The position numbers and the translations under genes are program-made. A DNA stretch of 64,000 bases from Rhodocollybia butyracea (lineage: Eukaryota; Basidiomycota; Agaricomycetes; Agaricales; Omphalotaceae). Numbering within the stretch: position 1 is the stretch's first letter; the number at the start of each line of letters is the position of its first letter. Shown here piece by piece: positions 53,127 to 64,000 of this stretch. The notes below the pieces were generated by a model, which saw only the letters and a list, made by a program, of their open reading frames with translations, did not search any database and had not been told where the DNA came from. The stretch spans positions 62,001 through 126,000 of the forward strand of contig JADNRY010000124.1 of assembly GCA_015501585.1 (NCBI GenBank), read 5' to 3'.

Positions 53127-53584
53127 TTAAGTGTGCATAGTGTTCTTTGGATTAGAGTGGAGTGCTTTAGGATATATCTGAGAGGAACAACTAGTCACTG
53201 AGGTTGAATACACGTAGATATTTGTGTCAAAAAAAACTTACATTCTTCTGTACTTTCTTCCATGCGTCCCCGTAGGTCGCCATCTGCCCAGAGTGCATAT
53301 TCTGACAGGTAAAGTGCTACTAAGATAGCTAGATCTTCGACTATGGGGAGATTCTCATCTGTTCGAGACGGTGCGGTTGTGCTTTCGAGAGACAGAAAAA
53401 GCATCGCTGGAGCTTTTCCTTTCGCCAGTCCACGGCAGAGGTTGAAGCTGGGACAGAGGTTGACGTTGATGGCATCTTTTGGCCAGTAATTTTGCCGATC
53501 TTCCGCGGTATGAAAGCAAATGACTTTCGGCGATGTACGAGGAGGAAAGAGCAAGCGTCTAAATAAATGCTCACTATTTCTCAT
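53127..53584 (-). CDS. Hypothetical small protein, two exons
   Basis: ATG 53,584; exon 1 53,242-53,584 and exon 2 53,127-53,197, joined in phase by a 44-bp GTAAGT..CCTCAG intron, give 137 aa. Composition is ordinary for a soluble protein; a hydrophobic patch (VEDLAILVALYLSEYALW) could be a helix. No family is recognised. Confidence 0.35.
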
Positions 53585-55950
53585 GACGTCTCCTCGTATT
53601 GAATATGGAAATCGTTCCCGAATCCGCCGCGGTTTCCTTCCATCGCTCTGCTTCTAGCTTTCAAGCAAACAACGTCTATCACTCCCCTTTCTGACATCTA
53701 TACCACCAACAGAAGCTCGCCAAGAATGTTGCATCTGCCCAAACCCGGCGCGTGTACACCTGATCAAAGGCATTGTTCTCATTGTTTGAGTCACCGCCTA
53801 ATACGCAATGCTTACCGGTGCAGTTGGAGCAGGGAACAGTGAGCAGCGTCGATGATTAACCCAGTAAAGAAGGCTGAGGTCCCAGAACATAGCAATCCCT
53901 CGACCACAGAGTTAGGTAATGATTGCCGTGCCTGGAAGAATAGACGCATTGAGAATAACTGCATTTGAGCACTGCGAAGAGGAGAGTGAGAAGACAGCTC
54001 AAGAAGAAAAAGGTAAGAGCGAAACTCATGTTTCGCGTGTCTTTGAATTTTCACCAAAGTGGAAACACTTTCCGCATCCCTAAACAGAATAGACACACCC
54101 CCCCGGCCGTGTTCCCTGTGCAGAGATCTGGCACGGAAGTGGAAAGGGTAGCTTGCCAAATTGAACAGCGACGCGTGGAGATGTAGGAAGGTGGTAGTGA
54201 AACATTGATTCAGAAAAAGAAGGCTCGGTAGCCACCCAGAACTGAAAATTGTGGTACAGACACGGTAGCGTGAACCGTGTCAGTCAAGGGCGTATTTTCG
54301 GAAATGGCAGTTGCAATGATCAGTTTCTCGTAACGTCGTAGGCGACAGTATGATCATTGTTAGGGGCAGAAATCCAAAGCTTGCAAATTCAATGGACTCG
54401 ACATAGTTTGCCTGGAATAGAAGTTGTAGAGATTCCTTAGATATGTGTATGAGATGAAAGTGTAAGCGAATGAAGCACCTTTACACACCTTGTCCCAAAG
54501 AAACTTCAGCCTCTTCAGTCTACTCTAGTATTGGGATCGCTCGCTAATAGATAGTTTTCTTGAGTCACGGTGAGCTCATTGTGGACTGCAGTACTTCGAA
54601 ATCCGACTTTCCGCAATAGCCAACGCCCTGAAGATGAAGTTATTTCAAGTGGCAAAAAGGGTGGACTGGCGTTTGTATGTTGGTTTTCCGTTTGTTCCCG
54701 GCGCGCAAACTGGAGGTTTTGAAATGGAAGTAGTAAACTAGTCGGAGAAGAGCGATATAGACTTGCATAAACAATGACAGGTTTTACTGGTTTCCATGCT
54801 GAAACAGCGGAGCCTCACTCTGTCAACGCAAAAAAAGAAACTCTAGGACGTAATTAATTCGATATCAGTGCTGAGATATGGACAATTCACGTACTCGAGC
54901 ATAGATTCGTTCCCATGACTAGTGATTCTAATACGTGCCAGTCCACGCCACATAGCGAGTCCTGAGCGCTGAGCGTAGAGCTTGGATGGCGGCTCTCTGA
55001 CAGTTAGTTAGAAGATTACCGACAAGATGGAACACAACATACCGTTGTTATTTGATTGAACAAAGCTGCAACATGGGCTAGCCACGAGAACAGAGTTGGA
55101 GTAATGAACGGCCGATTGAACCAACTTGAGTGTACGCGGATTGATTCCATAAGTCACATACATGAGTCCAGGCAGATGAACCAGCAGATGGTTTCGAGTC
55201 ACAAACTTCCCTTTCGGCCCTACCAGCGAGCAGGGATTCAATAGCGACAAGAAAGTTTGGTGCAGAAGTTGGTTTTGGCGGAGAAATTTTGGTGTGAGAG
55301 CCTGCAGCGCCTGAAGAAATAGATGTTAATGATAGGTCCGTGAAGCTTTGGGCTTTACTGGCAGGACCTTATTTTGTACAGCCGGAGAATCTTCTTGATT
55401 TCCATGGATGAGGGAGTTTTATGAGTTGATTGAGAGAGTTTTTGTTTGCGACCTGTCCTCTGCAATTATAGAACCCCGCCATCTTGGTGAGCGCGTAAAG
55501 AAACAAGAGTCAAGATGACAGAAGGAAAGCAAAAAGTTTTGTTGATTGGCGCTTATCATTACGCCCGATTAGCAGCTCTTGTCATTAACCACCAATGATT
55601 ATCGAAGGTATATCCCCAAGTCCTCTGCCTCCTCCTCAAAACATAGAACACAGGTTTCAAACTCCATATCACTTACATAAATGCATACACTTCCGCGTAC
55701 AACTTCCACCAAAGCGTTCTAGGAGATGTCGATGATCATGACGCCTCAATCATTTAAGCCAGAGTTCTCGGATTTCTCCTCATCCTAGCTCCAAAAGATA
55801 CCGTCTGAGCCGAAGTTGTGTCTACAGTTGCCTCATGCAGCAATGACTCCGCGCTTTATGATCTTGGAGAAGTATATATGGATTTTTTCATCCGTCCGTG
55901 TAAGTTTTTGCTATGCAGTATCGCTTCTTAATTATAACCAAACCGATTGA
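53585..55950. other. No confident gene
   Basis: 2.4 kb; a 115-codon minus-strand frame at 53,812-54,159 has no motif or splice support. Confidence 0.3.
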
Positions 55951-56169
55951 CCACAGTTAAGAAGTACAAAGGTTCGCGTACTCCAACCCTGGAAAGTCAT
56001 CCCAGTTGCCCCTCTTTTGACCTTCGGAAGCAAGAGATCAAGTCCATGATACACCAAGCGCCGGACAGTCATGAGAGCTTATATCTTGTTTCTTTCCACT
56101 GGCTTTGCTAAGTTTCAGACCTAGGCTCTCTACCGAGATGGATATTGATGTAGACTTTTGAACCAAGTT

Positions 56170-56793
56170 ATGCTTTGAAAGCGTACTTCGAAGATTATCC
56201 AGACACAAGAGAACTCCAGCACTTGCGTTCAGCAGTGACACACTGTGCCCATATTATTCCAGCTTCTACATATTTCAAACTTTCCAATGAGACTAAGGTG
56301 CATTATTGCATATCGTTCCTGTTCGTACCTTCTCTTATCCCTCGACTGAAAGATTACGCTGCGTCAGTCCTCGCTGTTCTTGCGCGCTTCGGATATAACG
56401 TGAACAATCCAATGTTATGATGTTGAACCTGGTGAAACTGGCTGTACACGACTTGTTTGACCAATTAATACTCTGGTTTGAGGCTACAGTGCGTTAACCT
56501 AATCCTCCTCACTTTTGTTGCATGTTGAACAAGAAGTGATACTCCAGCAAACTCCTCGTCGCTACGAAATAAAACATCTTGACCCATTCGATGCAGATCT
56601 GGCCAACATCTCTCCCTTTACAACATTCGCTACTTTGGAACCCTCACTTTCTCTCCCCGATCCAGCATTACTCGCTCTCCATGCTACTTGTGCCAAGGTC
56701 GCACATCTCTCTGGAGCCGGCGAATATATTGATAGGACTGGATATCCTAAACCTGTAAAGAGACCGGGTATTAGTTTTGTGAAGAAGTTGTAA
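56170..56793 (+). pseudogene. HNH endonuclease-family protein fragment (agaric HNH_2 type)
   Basis: Plus-strand pieces in the right order: ALKAYFEDYPDTRELQHL and VTHCAHIIPASTYF (56,170-56,280; the H-I-I-P pocket of this HNH family), DYAASVLAVLARFGYNVN (56,355-56,410), a shifted piece VHDLFDQLILWFEAT (56,440-56,488), a likely intron, then RRYEIKHLDPF, SLPDPALLALHATCAKVAH and LSGAGEYID (56,550-56,740). These match remembered mushroom proteins with a central HNH module and a C-terminal LALHAACAKVAHLSGA signature. The N-terminal half with the first His of the motif is not seen and one frameshift occurs near 56,420, so it is broken. Confidence 0.65.
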
Positions 56794-58001
56794 TGAGAAT
56801 CCCAGCCCACGAACGAGAAACGGGATGCCGAGCATAACCAAGGCTACGCCCATGGGGATGAGCGAGGGCCTGGTTTTGCCAGACATCCAATTCAACATTG
56901 CATGAATGGGGAACAACCGGGAACAGGACTCACAAGTTTCGGCCAGATCGAGATATATAGAACTTGACAAAGGGAAATGATGAGTTGCGAGTTGAAGCAC
57001 TGTTGGCGGGTCCTGAACAAGGAGACCAAGATGGTGTCTAAAGGGCAATGCAGAGATTGAATAAGGGACAGAGTTATTGCGTAGTAGCGGGGAAAGGGTT
57101 CAGCAGCTAAACACTTACAGGTGAACCACTGCAGGAAGAAGCCCAGATCAATACTAATCGTCCGGGAGTAAAGGATTAGAGAGAGCCTTTAGGCATTTTC
57201 AAGGAGACGTATCCAATAGCCTATCGGAACTACTAAAATGGAAAGCTGGGAGGGGCTTTTGCATGGAGCGCAGTCCTTCTACCTGCATACTGAGGCGACA
57301 AACGTATGTCTGTCAACTCCGTATATTTCTAGTTCGAGGGAGCGTGGCAGCCAATCGAGCAAAGTCTAGAAACAAACAAAACCCGTAAATCGAACGTTTC
57401 TGTCAGTGAAGGCAGAAGGAACGAACGCGAAAGATCTTGACTAGATATGAACAGAACCTTCATCAGTCCTTTGACCCTGGAGTAAACGATGGTGACGTAC
57501 TCTCAATAGTCACGGGAATCTACGTGAACATAAGTCGGGCCTATAGGCTCAAAAAAAGCGTGTAAATGAATGTGAAGCAACCGAGAAAGCATCTAAAAGG
57601 GAGAAATGAATACACTCTAAAGTCAGGATGGAACACCGACCGTATATTCAAGGGATTATGGGTGCTGCTAAACGCTGCTGTGATAGTGGTCAAAGCAAGT
57701 TTTCCTTGATGCTAAAAATTAAAATGGAAGATCAGAAAAGAGCATGAAAGGACAGGAAGCACGTACTCACTTGCCTGGATATGCAAATCAACAGCCATTA
57801 GCAACACCATACGCAGCACACATAGTAGCAACACCAATGCCCCAACTGAATCATAGACCAGTGACAAGGTGCCCGGTGGATGTAACAGCGACTGTGAAAG
57901 ATGGAGCAAAGCGTGTCAGATAAGTATCGGAAGACAACCTGACGCGAACTTGAAGCTCACCTGTAAGTGTATCACACTATCAAATACCATTTCCAGCGCT
58001 C
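56794..58001. other. No confident gene
   Basis: 1.2 kb; short minus-strand frames only. A stretch around 57,780-57,900 (minus) reads hydrophobic in two frames but with stops. Confidence 0.3.
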
Positions 58002-58790
58002 ATTGATAGTCGCGTACGCGGTTCCCGAAGTATTCAACAAGGTACAGAGGTGTAAGCGCATATGGATACCGAGCATACGCAGGGTAGTCGGTGCCCGGGA
58101 TAGAGATGCCCGTAGGGTTGAAGGAGCCGTATGGACAATATGCGTTACACTGACCGTAAGGAGTGTACAGGTTGTATGAAGAATTGTAGGGAGTATACAC
58201 GAAGGAGTGGAAACCTTTGGATGTGACTCCAAGAAGACAGGATACATGGTCGAGAACTTCGACGTTGGTAACGTGAGTAGAAACATCGTGGAGATCACCT
58301 TGGCCGAATTTGAGATTTCCAAGAAGGATGATGCAAGAAGATGGCCGACATTGCTTTGGGTTTGAAACCGAGAGTAGGCATAGCGGCTCGAAGATTGCCT
58401 ATTGCTACGGAATCATCGCTGAACTGGCCAGCGGGAAGATGATAAGTGACATGTGAAGCCAGAAGGGTATAGTCCAAAGGATCTTTGAAGGTAAGAGCAT
58501 CCCATTCTGCGGAAGTACATCCGGCGATGGACTGGTAAAATACATGGAAGGAACGCACTTCCTCAGTGAAACGATTGAGACAAGACTTGTCGAGCTGGTA
58601 TAAGAACTTTGGCGCCAGAGATTCGCTGATGTTGAAGTGCAGTTCAGTGTAACGACCGTGCCGCGAAGCGTGGGGGTAGATAATTGTTTTCAAATTACCG
58701 AACGAGTCAAGGACGGTGCCGAGGGTCTTGACCTGTTCGGTGACGCGAAAGCCACGCAGATTTGAGCACTTGTAAATAAGAATTTTTTTT
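58002..58790 (-). pseudogene. Chitin synthase myosin-motor-domain fragment (class V-type)
   Basis: Basidiomycete class V chitin synthases carry an N-terminal myosin-like motor. The minus-strand frame 58,295-58,740 reads the motor region: TVLDSFGNLKTIIYPHASRH, GRYTELHFN, LDKSCLNRFTEEVRSFHVFY, DYTLLASHVTYHLPAGQFSD and LRAAMPTLGFKPKAMSAIF. After a small frameshift at about 58,330 it continues LLGNLKFGQGDLHDVSTHV and EVLDHVSCLLGVTS. At 58,205 chitin synthase similarity ends abruptly and the frame runs into a Tyr/Pro/Asn-rich tail (PYNSSYNLYTPYGQCNAYC) to a stop near 58,002. P-loop, membrane spans and the catalytic synthase domain are absent, so it is a chimeric fragment. Confidence 0.8.
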
Positions 58791-59701
58791 TTAAAAAAAA
58801 AGGCTTGCGCAATACTCACCTGGAAAGCAAAGCCTGCGATTCCTTACGCCTCCTCATAACCTAAGAATCGGGCAGCAACTCCGCGCGGACGGAGAGATCG
58901 GCGGCTCGAGGGCGGCGCCAGGAAAAAGGTCTGGGCGCCGAGGAAACAAAGTATGAGATGGTGCTCAAGCACTCATTCGTGAGCACACGGAGGACGGGGA
59001 TTTTTCGTGGACCTAAAAGCCCAACACAGCGAGAGGGCAGCTCCTGGAAAAAGTCTGGGCGCAGAAAACGAAGTATGAGAGGGTGTTTGTTTGTGAGTGC
59101 ACGGTGCTTAGAGGTGGACTCGGCTGTACGATGACGGTGGAGCAGGAAAAGTCATCAATCTGGAACAAGAGAGAGTTGAAACAGGCAGAGGAGGAAGTAC
59201 CCAGACGCTGCTTTTGGTTACTGTGAGGACTGTACATCTTGGAGATACGGGTGACACAGACGTCGACACTATCTTGACAGTGATAGCCGTGTGCTAGAGC
59301 TATAGAGATCAATTCAGTTGTAATACCAAACATATTCTGGTGTCGACTTACCCAGAAGTACTTGAGTTGAGGAAATGGGCCTTGGTTTGCTTGGTGAGAA
59401 GACCCAATGACGGGCAGTGGTTTTCGAACCGGTGAAAAGTTGTGAGACGTCTGAGCCAGCCAACAAGATGAGGCTGAAATCAGCACTGCCGGTGACAAGG
59501 GTGTGTATGAAGGTGGAAGTTCGGGAAACCAGGCAAGAGTGGTGTAGGAGATTGAGTAGGACGAGGGGAGTCAAGGGGTTTTTATGCGAAAACGTGAACG
59601 CATTCTTGTTATGACAGCGTATAGAGGAAGTTGGGGGTGATCAGACGACGACAAGTGTACTATTTGTCGGGAATTAGCTAGCGAAGTATGGATACGTTTG
59701 G
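58791..59701. other. No confident gene
   Basis: Starts with an A/T-run hairpin (ttttttttttaaaaaaaaaa, 58,781-58,801). Minus-strand open frames 59,013-59,498 (161 codons) and 59,314-59,574 overlap and show no family motif. Confidence 0.3.
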
Positions 59702-60014
59702 TGTCAGAAAGAGTAAAGCTCGATTGTAGAAGAAACAATCATAATTATATACCTGTCAGAAAGAGTAAAGCTACTACTAGTCAGTATTGAGTTGTAAGTA
59801 GAATATAAGATATTGCACCTCGATTGTAGAAGAAACAATCGAGGAGCGTTCTGTGACTCGAGCATACTTATAAGTACGTATGTAAGCGAAACGGAATAAA
59901 GAAACTGATAAACGAAAAGGCGAGGGTAAATAGAGAGAGCGGATTTACTTAAGGAAATGTCAAAGCAGACGTGAGCGGAACGAGAAAGGGAATGGTACCG
60001 AAGTATATCTAACA
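59702..60014 (-). repeat. Copia 3' LTR
   Basis: On the minus strand, 313 bp TGTTAGATATACTTCGG..TTTCTGACA directly follows a polypurine tract (AGTAGGGGGGA) that follows the pol stop. It contains an internal duplication of a 35-bp tcgattgtagaagaaacaatc segment (59,709-59,752 and 59,813-59,843), itself a small hairpin. Confidence 0.85.
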
Positions 60015-60020
60015 TCCCCC

Positions 60021-60741
60021 CTACTTTGTACCATCTAACCTCAACAACTCAACCATGCGGTTATGCAGCGCCCTCCCCATAGGTTTTGTGAATACATCGG
60101 CGACGTTTGCTTCAGACTCCACCTGGCGCAAGGTAATGTCACCTCTCCCCACAACCTCGCGTACAAAGAGGTCCTTGACGTCGATATGCTTAACCAGATG
60201 CTGGTTCTTCGACGTCTCCGCGAGAGAAAGTGATCCAAAGTTATCCCCTGAGACCCGAATAGGCACCTGCAAGCCCAAGCCCACTTCACTGAGGAAGTTT
60301 CGTAGCCAACAGGCTTGTTGTGATGCGAGACAGAGGGCAACCAACTCAGCTTCCGTTGTAGATAAAGAGACAGTGGGCTGACGCTTGGATTTCCAGCAAA
60401 CCGGGGCACCGGCAAGGAAAAAGACAAACCCTGAGGTCGACTGGCGGGTAACCAGACATCCAGCGTGATCAGCATCGGAGAAGGCGTCAGGCTTGAGGCC
60501 CCAACCTGGTTTGTTCGATATTTCAGCGATGCGGCGGTATGTAATGGAGACAGAGATTGTGTTCTTAATGTAACCAGCGAGCCACTCTACACATTCCCAA
60601 TGCGGTCTACCCGGATGGTCCTGGAAGCGGGCGAGCAACCCAGCGGCGAACGAGAAGTCTGGCCTCGAACAACCCTGAACCCAGAGCGCAGAACCTACAA
60701 ACTCCCAATATGGTTTGTCTTCCATGAACAGGAAGTCACTG
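60021..60741 (-). pseudogene. Copia pol C-terminus: RNase H
   Basis: Open frame with copia RNase H landmarks: YWEFVGSALWVQGCSRPDF, AFSDADHAGC, WKSKRQPTVSLSTTEAELVA, GDNFGSLSLAETSKN, KHIDVKDLFVREVV and ANVADVFTKPMGR. The three catalytic acidic positions (D of SDAD, E of TEAE, D of GDN) are present. The frame is open but upstream RT is cut by the palindrome, so the polyprotein is incomplete. Confidence 0.9.
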
Positions 60742-63700
60742 CACCCAGTAGTTACTCTGGGGAATAATTTACTAAGGCCAGTAAGCTACTGTACTGCCAG
60801 TACTGGGGGAATAAAAATATCAACTCGGTAGTCAGCTGGTACCCATTTGATAAGGTCATGTGACTCGTCGATTGCAGATTTGTGTGGCTGCACGAAAATG
60901 GGTGGTTTACAGGCCAAATATGGATATTTCTGGGATGGTAGCTAGCCCAAAAAAGACTATATATAATGTATTAATATTTGAGCACTACTCCGAGGTGGAT
61001 TAGGCACCATAAGGGGATGGATTGCATCGAAAAATCTAGATGACGTTCGGTCAAAGCTGGCTGAGCATTACCAAATTGGGTAATGCCATCAAAACAGTAA
61101 AAGCGGCCTAAAAGCCTGCTTGTACATGGATATTCTGCCCTGTAAGAGTGCAGATAGGATCTTTATATATATAAGAGGTCCCTGAAGCGAGATTACAGCG
61201 ATAGCTGCGGTCAAAGCTGTTTTATTACCATATTTAGAATGCCAGCAAAGCGGCCTAAAAGCTTGTTTATGCTTGGGTATTCTACCTAATAGCAGTCTAC
61301 AGAGTGTTTATAGATGTACAGTAGGTACCTAAAGCAAAATTGAAGCAGCTATATGGTGTAATAGTAGCACTGCTTCGATGTTTGGGTCTGTGGCTGTGCT
61401 GTGAAAAATCGAAATAAAAGTAGGGATGTTCAATATACTAGTGGTGCAGGCATGGTTTCTACATAGTAGATATATACCTGAAGCGAAATAAGAGCATTCT
61501 ATGGAGAGAATAGGCTGTAATTGCCTGCTCTAGGCCGGAGGAGGTCAAAGCTGTATGACCAAATAGGGAAATATATGCATTACATACAGGTGGTGTTGAG
61601 TCGAAGTTGGGCTCATTAATGGCATGGCCTCTCAAGGTTTGAGGTCAAGAGTACATATCTGAGTAGTGTAGTATACTAGCTACGCCCTCCAAGTGTTATA
61701 TTTGGCAATATGTGGGCAGGAGGATGTACATGGAGTGATCAATGGTGAGTAACCATCAAAATTCGCATTTTTGAGGAATTAAATACTAATAATGAGTGTC
61801 TACGTGCAGGTAGGACCTCAAAGCTCGGTAGGTACACTCTCCACATAGTATACACTCGATCCGTGTCCAAGAACCATTTATATGGCACCAGAGGCGATGG
61901 TATACACTGATCTTTATTGATTTTGCCTCAAAACTCGATTTTTTGAGGAATTAGCATGGAATATTGGGGCCTTGAGAGTAGCCAGGGAGCCAAAACGTTG
62001 TATATAGACTGCACTACATAATAGTAGTCTTTGCCATATGCAAGAGCAATTTATACAGCACCTGAAGCGACAGTATACCCTGATCTGTATGGAATGTGCC
62101 AAAAAATACGATTTTGAGGAAATAAAACATGAATAGGGTGTGCTGTAGGTCTCAGACAGTGCTAAAAACTTGGATATCATGTATTCGAATCATATAGAGG
62201 CCCTCCAGCGCAAAAATTCCGAGTCTGTACATCTCAATGTCACGATCTGAACTTTGAGTCAAGTCGAGATATCCTAGTGTGGACTTAATAACCTATCCTG
62301 CCATCGAGATACCCAGATGTAGAAATAACACTTTGAAGTCATCTAGCATGATCCGAAGACATGATCCCCAAGTTTCTAGTACTGTCTGAGACCTACAGCA
62401 CACCCTATTCATGTTTTATTTCCTCAAAATTGCATTTTTTGGCACATTCCACACAGATCAGGGTATACTGTCGCTTCAGGTGCTGTATAAATCGTTCTTG
62501 CATATGGCGAGGACTACTACTATGTAGTGCAGTATATACACAACGTTTAAGCTCCCTGGCTACTCTCAAGGCCCCAATATTCCATGCTAATTCCTCAAAA
62601 AATCGAGTTTTGAGGCAAAATCAATAAAGATCAGTGTATACCATCGCATCTGGTGCCATATAAATGGTTCTTGGACACGGATCGAGTGTATACTATGTAG
62701 GAGAGTATACCTACCGAGCTTTGAGGTCCTACCTGCGCATAGACACTCATTATTAGTATTTAATTCCTCAAAAATGCGAATTTGATGGTTACTCACCATT
62801 GATCACTCCATGTACATCCTCCTGCCCACATATTGCCAAATATAACACCTGGTGGGTGTAGCTAGTATACTACACTACTCAGATATGTACTCCTGACCTC
62901 AAACCTTGAGAGGCCATGCCATTAATGAGCCCAACTTCGACTCAACACCACCTGTATGTAATGCATATATTTCCCTATTTGGTCATACAGCTTTGACCTC
63001 CTCCGGCCTAGAGCTGGCAATTACAGCTTATTCTTGCCATAGAATGCTCTAATTTCGCTTCAGGTATATATCTACTATGTAGAAACCATGCCTGCACCAC
63101 TAGTATATTGAACATCCCTACTTTTATTTCGATTTTTCACAGCACAGCCACAGACCCAAACATCGAAGCAGTGCTACTATTACACCATATAGCTGCTTCA
63201 ATTTTGCTTTAGGTACCTACTGTACATCTATAAACACTCTGTAGACTGCTATTAGGTAGAATACCCAAGCATAAACAAGCTTTTAGGCCGCTTTGCTGGC
63301 ATTCTAAATATGGTAATAAAACAGCTTTGACCGCAGCTATCGCTGTAATCTCGCTTCAGGGACCTCTTATATATATAAAGATCCTATCTGCACTCTTACA
63401 GGGCAGAATATCCATGTACAAGCAGGCTTTTAGGCCGCTTTTACTGTTTTGATGGCATTACCCAATTTGGTAATGCTCAGCCAGCTTTGACCGAACGTCA
63501 TCTAGATTTTTCGATGCAATCCATCCCCTTATGGTGCCTAATCCACCTCGGAGTAGTGCTCAAATATTAATACATTATATATAGTCTTTTTTGGGCTAGC
63601 TACCATCCCAGAAATATCCATATTTGGCCTGTAAACCACCCATTTTCGTGCAGCCACACAAATCTGCAATCGACGAGTCACATGACCTTATCAAATGGGT

Positions 63701-63799
63701 ACCAGCTGACTACCGAGTTGATATTTTTATTCCCCCAGTACTGGCAGTACAGTAGCTTACTGGCCTTAGTAAATTATTCCCCAGAGTAACTACTGGGTG
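60742..63799. mobile_element. 3,058-bp palindromic (foldback) element with 1.44-kb arms
   Basis: Left arm 60,742-62,180 is the reverse complement of right arm 62,361-63,799 with scattered substitutions and exact length symmetry: open frames at 61,914-62,180 and 62,361-62,627 are perfect coordinate mirrors. A unique 180-bp spacer (62,181-62,360) is the loop. Ends are CACCCAGTAGTTACTCTGGGG. Within each arm, phrases such as cctgaagcgaaat and gtcaaagctg recur about every 150 bp. No transposase is encoded. No TSD was found. Confidence 0.9.
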
Positions 63800-64000
63800 T
63801 ATTTATATGTTGGACCTGCATTGGGTGTATAAACAGTGTGCGATATGGGGCTGTTCAGAAAAGCTGCATGAAAATTGCACTGAAATAGAGATAAGCCGAG
63901 TCCAGCAATAACAGCGAGAGTGATCCGGACAGATTCCATGCGAGCGACTGCAGCGTGAGTCTGGTCGTACTCGAGACCAAAGACCTGAGTGTAGCCCTGA
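63800..64000 (-). pseudogene. Copia pol: reverse transcriptase N-terminal part
   Basis: Minus-strand frame from the window edge: GYTQVFGLEYDQTHAAVARM, ESVRITLAVIAGLGLSLFQ and AAFLNSPISHTVYT. This matches the copia RT start (G-F/Y-T-Q, D-Y-x-x-T-x-A-P/A-V, V-D-x-x-x-A-F-L-N), although the D of the motif-A triplet reads N or H here (QCNFHAAFLN), suggesting a dead active site. Confidence 0.8.

Larger units (their letters stand above)
59702..64000 (-). mobile_element. Ty1/Copia retrotransposon, split by a palindromic element and cut by the window edge
   Basis: Minus-strand order: RT N-terminal part (64,000-63,800), palindrome (60,742-63,799), RNase H (60,725-60,021), polypurine tract, LTR. The RT active-site region between them is missing, so the insertion came with a deletion or the gap was lost separately. 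The 5' part lies beyond the window. Confidence 0.85.

Noticed and set aside
56794..58001. Aquaporin-like reading near 57,780-57,900 (minus)
   Set aside because: A short hydrophobic run with stops and no NPA motif.
61914..62627. Two mirrored 88-codon ORFs as a gene pair
   Set aside because: They are the same sequence read from both arms of the palindrome, with no motif and no start context.
1..64000. tRNA, rRNA or small RNA genes
   Set aside because: No cloverleaf with B-box GGTTCGAATCC-like core or rRNA segment was seen on reading; a tRNAscan or Infernal run would be decisive.

Overview
This window looks like a transposon-rich, gene-poor stretch of a mushroom-forming basidiomycete (Agaricomycetes) genome. 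Introns are short (44-83 bp, GT..AG). Recognisable families are typical of agaric genomes: KDZ and Tnp2 transposases, a DNMT1-like cytosine methyltransferase, an agaric HNH-nuclease family, and a chitin synthase myosin-motor fragment. I see no bacterial operons, rRNA, tRNA or CRISPR. Names come from reading the translations and from remembered family motifs; no search was run.

Layout. 1-9.4 kb: a low-complexity hypothetical ORF, a decayed Tnp2 transposase (2.87-3.93 kb), two arrays of the 12-bp palindrome AGGTCATGACCT around a 21-bp tandem repeat, the first copy of a foldback MITE family, a small intact gene with a viroplasmin-like segment (5.36-5.89 kb), and a decayed KDZ transposase (7.66-9.37 kb). 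10.0-18.8 kb: one full-length LINE with a 15-bp target-site duplication (TSD) and poly-A tail; ORF1 is frameshifted, ORF2 has one frameshift and one nonsense codon, and its RNase H domain has lost the expected catalytic residues. 18.8-27 kb: hypothetical minus-strand genes and unassigned DNA.

27-43 kb is a nest. A fatty acid synthase beta fragment is split by an LTR element (28,025-31,127) that itself carries a solo LTR of a second, tiny LTR family. A condensin subunit 2 (Barren) gene lies head to head with a DNMT1-like gene. Barren carries a MITE inside a coding exon. The DNMT gene is split inside its BAH domain by a 5.3-kb terminal-inverted-repeat element (35,480-40,755) encoding a RecQ-like helicase plus a second protein, and that helicase is split by a complete 1.5-kb LTR element (36,120-37,597). 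For the FAS, Barren, DNMT and helicase genes, removing the insert and one TSD restores the reading frame exactly at the junction, so the order of events can be read from the sequence.

43-64 kb: an intact divergent pair of unknown genes (43.2-45.4 kb), a second, composite copy of the LTR element (47.6-51.3 kb), short hypothetical genes, an HNH nuclease pseudogene (56 kb), a chitin synthase motor fragment (58 kb), and a Copia element on the minus strand (59.7-64 kb) split by a 3,058-bp near-perfect palindrome with 1.44-kb arms.

Almost every recognisable host enzyme here is truncated or broken, while several small unknown genes are open and spliced in phase. LTR and gene decay includes many C-to-T/G-to-A changes at CpG, consistent with methylation-linked mutation.
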